Source of the DNA: Micrococcaceae bacterium Sec5.1
GTDB lineage: Bacteria > Actinomycetota > Actinomycetes > Actinomycetales > Micrococcaceae
Reading direction: 5' to 3'
Assembly: GCA_039636795.1 (NCBI GenBank)
Contig: CP143430.1
Coordinates: forward strand, 4,898,001 to 4,962,000
Length of the DNA: 64,000 nt
Shown here: in pieces, positions 26,489-35,044 of the stretch
Position numbering within the stretch: position 1 is the first letter of the stretch
Layout of the letters: every line of letters begins with the position of its first letter
Translations under genes and position numbers: made by a program
The notes under the pieces: generated by a model
Databases searched by the model: none
What the model saw: only the letters and a program-made list of their open reading frames with translations
Told to the model about the DNA's origin: nothing

Positions 26489-29125
26489 CTACTCCACGTC
26501 GGCGCTGGCCAGGTAATGGTCCAGGAGCTGCGCACACCGGATAAAGCCCAGGTGCGAGTATGCCTGTGGGTGGTTGCCAAGGTGCGTTTCCGAGGCAGGA
26601 TCGTACTCCTCCGGAAGCAGGCCAGTAGGACCGAACAAAGCCACCAGCTGGTTGAAGAGTTCCAGCGCATCATCCAAGCGTCCAACAGCAAGGTATGCCT
26701 CGATCAGCCAGGTGGTGCAGATGTGGAAGCCGCCCTCCAAACCCGGCAGGCCGTCGTCGTACCTGTACCTGAAAACGGTGGGACCCACACGCAATTCGCG
26801 TTCAACAGCCGTTACGGTGTCCAAGAACCGCTGGTCTTGGACATCCAGCAGGCCGGACAATCCGATATGCAGCACGGCGGCGTCGAGATCGGGGCTGTCG
26901 TAGGCCACGGTGTAGGAAGCCGCAGATGAATCCCAGCCCTCGCGGAGGACTTCCTCGCGGATCTTGGCGGCTATCGGCGCCCAGTCCTCGTGTGCCACGC
27001 GACCATGCAAAGCAGCAGTCCGCACAGCCCGGTCCAGCGTCACCCAACACATAACCTTCGTGTACACGTGGTGGCGTGGGGGTCGGCGCGCTTCCCAGAT
27101 TCCGTGGTCGGGCTCGTGCCAGCGGGCAATGACCGCGTGGGCCATCTGCTCCATCAGGAACCAGTGCTCATCCGGCAGGTACCCGCGCCGCTCGCCAAGA
27201 TCGTGAATCAGCTCGGCAATCGGGCCAAAGACGTCCAACTGCACCTGGTGGTCGGCCGCGTTTCCGATCCTCACCGGACGCGAACCGGCATAACCCGGAA
27301 GGCTCTCGACGATCGCTTCCGTGGACAGCGGAGCACCCGTCACAGAGTAAAGTGGGTGCAGCCACTCCGGCCCGGGCGCAGTCTCCAGGATGCGGCCAAG
27401 CCAGCGAAGGAACCCGTCGGCCTCGTCCGTGGAGCCCAAGCTCACCAAGGAGTTAACGGTCATGGACCCGTCGCGCAGCCAGCAATACCGGTAGTCCCAG
27501 TTGCGCGTCCCGCCGATGCCCTCGGGCAGCGATGTGGTTGGCGCCGCCAGGACAGCACCTGTTGGCTCATGCACCAGCGACCTCAGCACCAGTGCCGACC
27601 GCCGTACCAGCGAGGTCTTGATGGTGGGAAGCTGCAGCGCTTTGACCCACTCCCGGGCAGACTGCCCGACGGCGGCACGCCGGGTCGGCTCTCCAGTCGG
27701 GTCTGCGGGGGGCGGCTCAGTGTCACCGCAGCGCAGGTTCAGCACGACGGGACCATACTGCAGCGGCACTTCTGCGGTGGCGGTGGCGTACCTGCCGTCA
27801 CTGCTGATCTGGAAGGCAACCCCCGGCGCCGAGAGGATGATGGGATCCGAGGTGCCCATGATGTGGACTTCCTCGCCACGGATCTCCATGCTGAACGGCG
27901 CAGTGGCATAGTCCGGCCGGGGCGCGAACACTATCCGTGCCGTGCCCGTGCCGGACAGAACACGGACCAAGCTGGTGATGCCTTCAGGCGCAGGCTCAAG
28001 ATAGTCGGTCACAGTGACATCGGCCCAACGAGTCTCCACGATCATCGTGTTGTCCACATAGCGCTGTGCGAGTACTTGCGAACCCTTGACTGGCTCGATG
28101 CTGAAGTGGCCCGCCGGGTCACCGCCCAGGATATGGGCAAACAGGGACCCCGAGTCCGGCAAGGGGTGGGTCATCCAGCAAACCTTGGCGTCAGGGGTGA
28201 GCAACGCCGTCGACGTGCCGTTTCCGATCATCGAATGCCGCTCCAGCCCCACGGCGTCCTCGCCGAACAGCCAGGCCCGCCGCAGTTCGAACAACAAAGC
28301 CAGCACGCGCGCAAAGGCTTCCGGATCCGGAATGGTGTGTGCCGCCGTCGTACTCCCGGGACCGACGTGAAGGCCAAGGTCAGGACCGCGCAACGTGGCG
28401 AGCGCCTTTTCGTCGCTTAAAGCGTCGCCCGCGTAAAGGGCAGCGCTCACACCCAGGCGCGAGCGAAGCTGTTCCAGGGCCTGGCCCTTGGCCGGCTCCT
28501 CAACGGTGAGGTCCAGCACGGAGCCGTCGATGATGAAGTAGAGCCCGTACTCAATGGCAATCTGCTGGGAACGGAAGATGACGCGTTCCACCACTTCCGG
28601 CGTCGCGGGTCGGGTGTGGACAGCTACGCCCACCGGTTTGCGAACGATGCTGATGCCCTTCTCGAAGGCAACCGCTTCAGTCAATGACGTGGCTACCTGC
28701 TGGAGCAGGGTTTCCGTGGCCAGGGACAGGGTGTACGCATAGCCCATGTCGAACTCAACGCCGTGCGAGCCCACCAAATGAACTTCTGCGGGCAACCTGG
28801 AGACCGCAGCAAGGTCGCGCAGGGACCGGCCGGAAATGATGGCCGTATGCGTATTGGGGAGTGCTGCGAGCGCACGGAGAGCCACAGCCGCACTATCCAG
28901 CGGCAGGGTCTCGGTGGAGACGCCTTCAGCTGCACAGAGAGTGCCGCCATAGTTGCACGCCACCAGCAGACCCGGGACGCGGGCAATGGCCCTAAGCTCC
29001 GTCATCAACTGCGGTGTGATGCCCTGCTGCGCGTCCGTCCGGAGCAAGGTCCGGAGCAGGCCAAGCGGCAGCGAATTCATCAGCAGCGCAGAGTCTGCGG
29101 CTGATTGATTTAGGGGCGTGGGCAT
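26489..29125 (-). CDS. Trehalose-phosphatase-like/GH15 fusion protein
   Basis: An 878-aa fusion. The first 250 or so residues resemble trehalose-6-phosphate phosphatase (HAD fold): IISGRSLRDLAAVSRLP is motif II and YAGDALSDEKALATLRG is motif IV. However, motif I reads VACNYGGTL instead of DxDGT, so both catalytic aspartates (positions 58 and 60) are lost. From about residue 290 a glycoside hydrolase family 15 domain follows: GTRNWDYRYCWLRDGSMT, EPDHGIWEARRPPRHHVYTK and LLPEEYDP provide the expected catalytic carboxylates. In actinobacteria such GH15 proteins are trehalases or glucoamylases. The ATG at 29125 follows GGAAGGA. The hydrolase half is probably active and the phosphatase half probably not. 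Confidence 0.85.
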   Translation of the reverse strand: MPTPLNQSAADSALLMNSLPLGLLRTLLRTDAQQGITPQLMTELRAIARVPGLLVACNYGGTLCAAEGVSTETLPLDSAAVALRALAALPNTHTAIISGRSLRDLAAVSRLPAEVHLVGSHGVEFDMGYAYTLSLATETLLQQVATSLTEAVAFEKGISIVRKPVGVAVHTRPATPEVVERVIFRSQQIAIEYGLYFIIDGSVLDLTVEEPAKGQALEQLRSRLGVSAALYAGDALSDEKALATLRGPDLGLHVGPGSTTAAHTIPDPEAFARVLALLFELRRAWLFGEDAVGLERHSMIGNGTSTALLTPDAKVCWMTHPLPDSGSLFAHILGGDPAGHFSIEPVKGSQVLAQRYVDNTMIVETRWADVTVTDYLEPAPEGITSLVRVLSGTGTARIVFAPRPDYATAPFSMEIRGEEVHIMGTSDPIILSAPGVAFQISSDGRYATATAEVPLQYGPVVLNLRCGDTEPPPADPTGEPTRRAAVGQSAREWVKALQLPTIKTSLVRRSALVLRSLVHEPTGAVLAAPTTSLPEGIGGTRNWDYRYCWLRDGSMTVNSLVSLGSTDEADGFLRWLGRILETAPGPEWLHPLYSVTGAPLSTEAIVESLPGYAGSRPVRIGNAADHQVQLDVFGPIAELIHDLGERRGYLPDEHWFLMEQMAHAVIARWHEPDHGIWEARRPPRHHVYTKVMCWVTLDRAVRTAALHGRVAHEDWAPIAAKIREEVLREGWDSSAASYTVAYDSPDLDAAVLHIGLSGLLDVQDQRFLDTVTAVERELRVGPTVFRYRYDDGLPGLEGGFHICTTWLIEAYLAVGRLDDALELFNQLVALFGPTGLLPEEYDPASETHLGNHPQAYSHLGFIRCAQLLDHYLASADVE

Positions 29126-29236
29126 AGCGGATCCTTCCACTGCGGATAGCTATAGTCTCCGCCTGTGGAGTTTCGGCGTCATGCCTAAATCATTGCAAAT
29201 GCGTAAAGCTTTCGAATTTATTTTCGATGCCGGCCC

Positions 29237-30226
29237 CTACGCCGTTACAAGCCCCGCAACCTCGGCAACCAACTCCACCGAGCGCAGGCGTTCCTCAGTG
29301 CCAATGCTCTGGTGGGCGACAATGAGTTCGTCCGCATCGGCGTGCTTGGCGAATTCGTCAAGGTAGTCGCGCACAACGTCCGGCGTACCGACGGCGGAGA
29401 ACTTCATCATTTGGGCAATGTGCTGGCCTTGCGGGGAATCCAGCACCATGTCCGCTTCGTCGTCCGTGAACTGTCGGCCGCCGCCAAAGAACAGCGAGAC
29501 ACGGGCGCGCTTCACGGCGAGGTGGATCGCCTGTGCCTCGGCATTGCTGTCAGCTGCCGTGACGTTGACCCCGGCGATGACGTGCGGCTCGGACAGCTGT
29601 TCCGAGGGCTTGAAGTCCCGGCGGTAGATGGCCACGGCATCCTGCAAGGCGGCGGGCGCGAAGTGCGAAGCGAAGGCGTAGGGCAGCCCAAGCTGTGCAG
29701 CCAGCTGTGCTCCAAACAGCGAGGAACCCAGGATGTACAGCGGCACGTTGGTGCCCTTTCCCGGGGTCGCTTCGACGCCCTGGATGCGGGTAGGTCCGGT
29801 GAGGTAGCCCTGCAGTTCCAGGACATCCTGCGGGAAAGCATCCGAGGACGTATGGTCCCGGCGAAGCGCACGCATGGTGTTCTGGTCACTGCCCGGCGCA
29901 CGGCCAAGTCCCAGGTCTATGCGTCCAGGGTGCAGCGTCTCCAAGGTGCCGAACTGCTCGGCAATGGTCAGCGGTGAGTGGTTCGGAAGCATGACGCCAC
30001 CTGCACCAAGCCGGATGGTGTTCGTGTGCGCGGCGACGTGCGCGATCAGCACACTCGTGGCCGAGGAAGCGATGGCTGACATGTTGTGGTGCTCGGCGTA
30101 CCAGACCCGGCGATAGCCCAGCTCTTCGGCCTTCTGCGCCATGGCCACGCTGCCGGCGAGGCTTTCCGCCACGGTCTGGCCCTTTCCGATGGTTGCCAGG
30201 TCCAGGATGGAAAGAGGAACAGTCAC
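29237..30226 (-). CDS. LLM-class flavin-dependent oxidoreductase (single-domain luciferase-like)
   Basis: A 329-aa luciferase-like monooxygenase. [14 protein letters not shown] opens the barrel; [38 protein letters not shown] and [13 protein letters not shown] are hallmark segments of the group often annotated as alkanal monooxygenase-like. The start is taken as GTG 30226 behind GAAAGG. It is divergent from the solute-binding protein gene at 30511, which suggests an uptake-then-oxidation function. Substrate unknown. Confidence 0.85.
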   Translation of the reverse strand: MTVPLSILDLATIGKGQTVAESLAGSVAMAQKAEELGYRRVWYAEHHNMSAIASSATSVLIAHVAAHTNTIRLGAGGVMLPNHSPLTIAEQFGTLETLHPGRIDLGLGRAPGSDQNTMRALRRDHTSSDAFPQDVLELQGYLTGPTRIQGVEATPGKGTNVPLYILGSSLFGAQLAAQLGLPYAFASHFAPAALQDAVAIYRRDFKPSEQLSEPHVIAGVNVTAADSNAEAQAIHLAVKRARVSLFFGGGRQFTDDEADMVLDSPQGQHIAQMMKFSAVGTPDVVRDYLDEFAKHADADELIVAHQSIGTEERLRSVELVAEVAGLVTA

Positions 30227-30427
30227 GGGGAATGCCTTTCGGTACGTTTCGCGGCACCCGCACTGTTGGTTGGCGGGCACTCTAGCGACAACGACGGCGG
30301 ACCCCGGCTTATTTCTGTGAGTTGCGTCGCTGAGGGGTTTCTTCCGGTTTTCCCCAGAACGTTTGTGACCTCGTTCGACTCCCGATTAACCGCAATTACC
30401 CCCTGTATCCCAGCGTTTCGGAGCGCT

Positions 30428-30458
30428 TTGACCGGGTCCCTGCCCTGCCGGATAGTTG
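30428..30458 (+). promoter_or_regulatory. Candidate promoter of the solute-binding protein gene
   Basis: TTGACC (30428-30433) and GATAGT (30451-30456) are separated by 17 bases, about 55 bases before the start codon. The rest of the 284-base divergent interval shows no feature I can name. Confidence 0.4.
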
Positions 30459-30510
30459 CAGCAACAAGTACGCATCCGACATCCCAATCTGGGAAAAATA
30501 AGGGGAAACC

Positions 30511-31500
30511 ATGGCACGTTTTGCAGCCAAGACCGGCCTGACCGCGGCGTTGGCCGCTACGGCTCTTCTGGGGCTCGCCGCCTGCTCGGATCCGGGCGCA
30601 ACGGCGGCGACAGCACCGTCTTCGGGCTCTTCAACGGCCTCCTCCAGCGCGGCCAAAGAGTTCAACCTGTCGCCCGAACAGAACCGCATCAAAGTAACTG
30701 TGGACTCCGCGGCCGCGGCCCTGGTTCCGGAAGCCATCAAGGCCGATGGCAAACTGACGGTGGTCTCAACCGGTGGGACGCCGCCGCTGAGCCTGTTCGC
30801 TACGGACAACAAGACCCTGATCGGCAGCGAGGTTGACCTCGCGTACGCCATCGGCGAGAGTCTGGGCCTGCAAGTCGAGGTGCTGCCGGTAGCGTGGGCT
30901 GACTGGCCGTTGGGCGTCGAATCGGGCAAATACGAGGCCGTCCTCTCCAACGTCACAGTCACCGAAGCACGCAAGGAAAAGTTCGATTTCGCGACCTACC
31001 GCAATGACCTCCTGGGCTTCTATGCCAAGGCCGACTCGGACATTTCAGAGGTCAAGGAGGCCAAGGACGTCGCTGGCAAGCGCGTGATCGTCGGCTCCGG
31101 CACCAACCAGGAAGCCATCCTGGTGCGGTGGGACGAGGAGAACAAGAAGAACGGTTTGAAGCCGGTTGAGTTCCAGTATTACGACGACGACTCCGCCTCC
31201 CAGCTCGCCCTCCAGTCCGGACGCGCGGACCTGACGTTCGGGCCCAACGCGTCCGCAGCCTACAAGGCGGCCAAGGATGGAAAGACCAAAGAAGTGGGCA
31301 CGCTCAATGGCGGCTGGCCGCTGAAGGCTGAGATCGCCTTCACCACCAAGAAGGACAACGGACTTGCTGCGGCAGCGCAGGCTGCCATCAACCACCTCAT
31401 CAAGGACGGCAGCTACGGCAAGATCCTGGACCGTTGGGGCCTCTCCTCCGAGGCCATCCCGACATCCGAATTGAACCCGGCAGGCCTGCCCAAGAAGTAG
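30511..31500 (+). CDS. Amino-acid-type ABC transporter substrate-binding lipoprotein (orphan)
   Basis: A 329-aa secreted lipoprotein. The signal peptide ends in the lipobox LGLAAC (Cys near residue 28). The mature protein is a type-2 periplasmic binding fold: DGKLTVVSTGGTPPLSLFA, LIGSEVDLAYAIGESLGLQ and VGSGTNQEAILVRW. It is clearly paralogous to the binding protein at 40863-41843, sharing QNRI, DSAAA, VGSGTNQE, NWPL/DWPL and DGSYxKxLxRWGLS. No permease or ATPase lies beside it, so it may use the transporter at 41.9-43.8 kb. GGGGAAACC precedes the ATG. Confidence 0.88.
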   Translation: MARFAAKTGLTAALAATALLGLAACSDPGATAATAPSSGSSTASSSAAKEFNLSPEQNRIKVTVDSAAAALVPEAIKADGKLTVVSTGGTPPLSLFATDNKTLIGSEVDLAYAIGESLGLQVEVLPVAWADWPLGVESGKYEAVLSNVTVTEARKEKFDFATYRNDLLGFYAKADSDISEVKEAKDVAGKRVIVGSGTNQEAILVRWDEENKKNGLKPVEFQYYDDDSASQLALQSGRADLTFGPNASAAYKAAKDGKTKEVGTLNGGWPLKAEIAFTTKKDNGLAAAAQAAINHLIKDGSYGKILDRWGLSSEAIPTSELNPAGLPKK

Positions 31501-31533
31501 GAACCGCTGTGGCAGGGCAGACCTGCCGACGTC

Positions 31534-31566
31534 GAATCCCCGCCGGACACCAACCGGCGGGGATTC
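31534..31566. terminator. Terminator between convergent genes
   Basis: GAATCCCCGCCGG (31534-31546) pairs perfectly with 31554-31566 across 7 bases. It separates the binding protein gene from the convergent dehydratase. Confidence 0.75.
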
Positions 31567-31581
31567 TTGCGCTGGACCCTG

Positions 31582-32511
31582 CTAGAAGTGTGCTGGATCG
31601 GTGTTGGCCCCACAAAGAATGACCGCGACCGTCTCACCATCCTTGGGCACGTAGGCGCCGGACAGCAGGGCGGCGTAGGCTGTCGCCGCACCGTGTTCCA
31701 CCACCATTCGGTAGTCCTCCCACAGCTTGCGGCGGGCCTGGACGATGTCTTCGTCGCTGACCAGCACGCTCTGCACACCAGTGCGACGGGCAACACCAAA
31801 TCCAATCTCGCCAATTCGCCGCGCACCCAGGGAATCCACGGCGACACCGGAAACGGCCACATCCACCGGCTCTCCCTTGGCCAAGGCCGTGTGCAGCGTG
31901 GGAACCGTCTCGGGCTCGACGCCCACCACATGGGCCCGGCCTTCAACCGCCGCCGCAATGCCGCCCATCAATCCGCCGCCGCCTACAGCAACGAGGATGG
32001 TATCGACGTCGGGCAGTTCGTCCAGCAGCTCCAGGCCAACGCCGCCTGCGCCAGCCACAATCTCGGGCTGGTCATAGGCATGGCAATAGACCGCGCCGGT
32101 TTCCTCGGCAAACTTCACAGCTGCAGCGTAGGCCTCGGCGTACTCAGAGCCTCCTTGGACCACGCGGGCCCCGCTGGCGTACAACTTGTGGACCTTGGTG
32201 GCGGGTGCGGCCTCGGGGACGAACACCGTAGCAGGGACTCCGAGCTTGGACGCCGCGTAGGCGTTGGCCAGGCCCGCATTGCCCCCGGACGCCACCACAA
32301 TGCCAATCTCCGGGTCCAGTTCGCCATTCTCCCGAGCCGTGAGCAACCGGTTGAAGGCGCCGCGGGCCTTGAACGTTCCCGTGTGCTGCATGTACTCGCA
32401 CTTGAACCACAGGTGATAGGGCTCCTGGTTGCCGCTCTCAGCCACTGGTGTATGCCGAACCCAGCCTGCCGTCCGTGAGTACGCTGCTTCTACTTCTTCA
32501 CGTGTGACCAT
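31582..32511 (-). CDS. Serine/threonine dehydratase-like PLP enzyme
   Basis: A 309-aa fold-type II PLP enzyme. The Schiff-base lysine is K48 in TGTFKARGAFN; ASGGNAGLANAYAASKLG binds substrate, and VAVGGGGLMGG binds the cofactor phosphate. No ACT regulatory domain is present, so it is of the catabolic or racemase/dehydratase type rather than biosynthetic IlvA. ATG 32511 is preferred; GTG 32523 is too close to the ribosome-binding site. Reaction: deamination of threonine or serine to a 2-oxo acid is likely. Confidence 0.85.
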   Translation of the reverse strand: MVTREEVEAAYSRTAGWVRHTPVAESGNQEPYHLWFKCEYMQHTGTFKARGAFNRLLTARENGELDPEIGIVVASGGNAGLANAYAASKLGVPATVFVPEAAPATKVHKLYASGARVVQGGSEYAEAYAAAVKFAEETGAVYCHAYDQPEIVAGAGGVGLELLDELPDVDTILVAVGGGGLMGGIAAAVEGRAHVVGVEPETVPTLHTALAKGEPVDVAVSGVAVDSLGARRIGEIGFGVARRTGVQSVLVSDEDIVQARRKLWEDYRMVVEHGAATAYAALLSGAYVPKDGETVAVILCGANTDPAHF

Positions 32512-32599
32512 CGTGTGCTGCACCTTTCGTCCGTTTCATCCTATGGTTCGGGCGGTGATGCTGGGGTCCTGGTTTACGGGGGGCTTCGGCGTTCGGCGC

Positions 32600-33487
32600 T
32601 CAGGCCTCGGGGATCACCATGGCGAAGCGCTCCGGACGGGCGACATCCGGATCCGGCCCATTGCGCACGCCGAGATCCAACGCGTCGATGGCCGCGAGTT
32701 CTTCCGTGCTGAGCTCGAAGTCAAAGACATCGAAGTTCTCCGCGATGCGCTGTGGGTTGGTCGACTTGGGAATGGCTGAGCGGCCTTGTTGCAAGTGCCA
32801 GCGGATCATGACCTGGGCCGGTGTTTTGGCATGGGTCCGCGCGATCGCTGCAACGGCGGGATCTTCCATCACGTTCCGTCGATCTCCGCCCCAGCCCGGG
32901 TAGAACGTGATTCCGCCAATGGGTGACCACGCCTGGGTGAGGATACCGTTTGCTGCGTCCGAGTCCTGGACGTCGGGCTGCGTGAAGTAAGGGTGAAGTT
33001 CGATCTGGTTTACGGCAGGAACGATGTCAGTTGAGGCGAGCAATTCCTTGAGGTGGTGCGGCATGAAGTTGCTGACACCGATTGAGCGGACGCGCCCATC
33101 CTGGAGGAGTCGCTCAAGCGCCTTGTACGCTTCGATGGTCTTCTCGAACCGGTCCGGGGCGGGCTGATGCAGGATGAACAGGTCCAGGTAATCGACACCG
33201 AGCTTGCCGGCGGCCTTGTCCCAAGCATGCAGCGTCTGCTCGTAGCCGTAATCGCTGACCCAGACTTTTGTCTCGATGAAGACCTCATCCCGCTGCAATC
33301 CCGATGCCCGAATACCTTGGCCCACCTCCCGCTCGTTCCCGTACGCAGCGGCGGTGTCGATGTGCCGGTAGCCCGTGGCCAGGGCTGTCTCGACAGCAGC
33401 GGTGGTTTCCTCGGGTGCGCTCTGGAAGACGCCCAAGCCGAGTGCCGGCATCGTGACGCCATTGTTGAGGGTTAGTTCAATAGTCAT
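32600..33487 (-). CDS. Aldo/keto reductase
   Basis: A 295-aa NADPH-dependent AKR. The catalytic tetrad is visible: Asp in HIDTAAAYGNE, Tyr in the same segment, Lys in FIETKVWVSDYG and His in LFILHQPAPD. IGVSNFMPHHL and IPKSTNPQRIAENFDVF bind the cofactor. ATG 33487 is chosen as the start just before MTIELTLNNGV; ATG 33514 is possible. It is divergent from an XRE-family regulator 119 bases away, which may control it. It resembles 2,5-diketogluconate reductase-type enzymes. Confidence 0.9.
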   Translation of the reverse strand: MTIELTLNNGVTMPALGLGVFQSAPEETTAAVETALATGYRHIDTAAAYGNEREVGQGIRASGLQRDEVFIETKVWVSDYGYEQTLHAWDKAAGKLGVDYLDLFILHQPAPDRFEKTIEAYKALERLLQDGRVRSIGVSNFMPHHLKELLASTDIVPAVNQIELHPYFTQPDVQDSDAANGILTQAWSPIGGITFYPGWGGDRRNVMEDPAVAAIARTHAKTPAQVMIRWHLQQGRSAIPKSTNPQRIAENFDVFDFELSTEELAAIDALDLGVRNGPDPDVARPERFAMVIPEA

Positions 33488-33605
33488 GATGTCCACGCTA
33501 TTCAGGTGTGCCATGCTGTGGGAGTGCCCGTCGTTACCCCCTTGGGCGTTCCAAGTAATACCAGCCCCTCCCTCGCTCCCTTGCTGACGGCGTAGCGTTG
33601 CTCTC

Positions 33606-34481
33606 ATGAGTCATAGCGAGGACGTACGGAAGTTCCTGACCTCCCGGCGTGCAAGGATCAAGCCCGACGCCGCAGGATTGCCGGCATACGGCGGCAACCG
33701 CCGCGTGGCCGGGCTGCGCCGCGAGGAAGTGGCGATGCTGGCCGGGATGAGCATCGATTACTACATACGGCTCGAGCGAGGAAACCTTTCCGGAGCCTCG
33801 GACAGTGTTCTTGAGTCGCTCGCCCGCGCCCTCCAGCTTGACGACGCCGAGACTGCGCACCTTTTCGACCTGGCACGAGCGGCCACGGCCGCGCCGCGGG
33901 TGAGGCGGAAGCGCAGCCCAAGGACGGTGCGCCCAAGCGTGCAGCGGGTCATTGATGCCATCACCACGGCACCGGCGTGGGTTCGGAACGACCGCGGCGA
34001 TGTCCTCGCTGCCAACGAACTTGGCGCAGCCCTTTACATGGACCTGATGGCCGAAGAAACAACCCCTCCCAACAGCGCACGATTCACCTTTCTCAACCCC
34101 AAGGCACGCCAGTTCTTCGCAAACTGGGAGCGCAGCGCGGACGACATCGTCGCCGTCCTGAGGTCTACCGCGGGGAAGAATCCTTACGACAAGGACCTCA
34201 CTGACCTGATCGGGGAACTCTCCACGCGCAGTGAGGAATTCCGGGTCAGGTGGGCCCGGCACGATGTGAAGTACCACCGGACGGGTCGGAAAAGGCTCCA
34301 CCACTCGATCGTCGGCGACCTTGACCTGAGCTTCGAATCCCTTGAGTTGTCCGCGGACCCAGGGCTGCGGATCAACGTGTACACCGCAGATCCCGGCACA
34401 CCTTCGGAAGACGCATTGAAAGTGCTCGCCAGCTGGGTGGTTACCCAGCGGATTCGCGAAGAGGCCACTGTTCAGGAATGA
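33606..34481 (+). CDS. XRE-family regulator with MmyB-like ligand domain
   Basis: A 291-aa regulator. RRVAGLRREEVAMLAGMSIDYYIRLERG (in part, about residues 32-60) is the HTH with the conserved LRREEVA and YYxRLERG. The C-terminal half has the MmyB-like segments PAWVRNDRGDVLAANELG, NWERSADDIVAVLR and KRLHHSIVGDLDLSFESLEL. A TAGCGT box ends 7 bases before the ATG and no ribosome-binding site is seen, so the mRNA is probably leaderless. It is divergent from the aldo/keto reductase and is its likely repressor. Confidence 0.88.
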   Translation: MSHSEDVRKFLTSRRARIKPDAAGLPAYGGNRRVAGLRREEVAMLAGMSIDYYIRLERGNLSGASDSVLESLARALQLDDAETAHLFDLARAATAAPRVRRKRSPRTVRPSVQRVIDAITTAPAWVRNDRGDVLAANELGAALYMDLMAEETTPPNSARFTFLNPKARQFFANWERSADDIVAVLRSTAGKNPYDKDLTDLIGELSTRSEEFRVRWARHDVKYHRTGRKRLHHSIVGDLDLSFESLELSADPGLRINVYTADPGTPSEDALKVLASWVVTQRIREEATVQE

Positions 34482-34523
34482 GGCCTGTCCGGAAACAGTG
34501 CCGAAGCATCTAGGCTGGGAAAC

Positions 34524-34967
34524 GTGCCTCCAGAGTTCACCTTGCGCCCCTCTTACAGTTCCGATGCCATCTGGATCGCCGAGCTTCGTGCCGTGGTGAT
34601 GCGTCCGGACCTCGAACGGCTGGGTCGCTGGGATCCGGTGCGGGTCCGGGAGCGCTTCCTGAAAGCCTTCCAGCCGGAGCACACCTACGTGATCCATACT
34701 GCAGGCGTGGATGCCGGGGTGATCGCAGTTCGCCAGGAGCCGGACGCCCGGTGGATTGAGCACTTCTACGTGGCTCCGGCCCATCAGGGCAAAGGGCTGG
34801 GTGGCGCTGTACTTCGGCACGTCATGGCGGCCTCCGTGGATGAGAGGCCCTTCCGTTTGAACGTGCTGCAGGGAAGTGCGGCACGGCACTTGTATGAGCG
34901 GCATGGTTTTGTTCTGGAATCCGAGGACCAGATCGACGTCTTCATGCTGGCGGCTGGCAACCCCTGA
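34524..34967 (+). CDS. GNAT-family N-acetyltransferase
   Basis: A 147-aa acetyltransferase. FYVAPAHQGKGLGGAVLRHV is the acetyl-CoA binding segment, and RLNVLQGSAARHLYERHGF is the conserved beta-6/alpha-4 region. GTG 34524 lies 7 bases after TAGGCT with no ribosome-binding site, indicating a leaderless transcript. Substrate unknown. Confidence 0.85.
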   Translation: MPPEFTLRPSYSSDAIWIAELRAVVMRPDLERLGRWDPVRVRERFLKAFQPEHTYVIHTAGVDAGVIAVRQEPDARWIEHFYVAPAHQGKGLGGAVLRHVMAASVDERPFRLNVLQGSAARHLYERHGFVLESEDQIDVFMLAAGNP

Positions 34968-35044
34968 GTTCCGCAACCCCTGACCAGGGCACCCCAAGTG
35001 CGGTAACGTCAGCACATCGACGCAAGCTTCCGGGGGGGAACACA

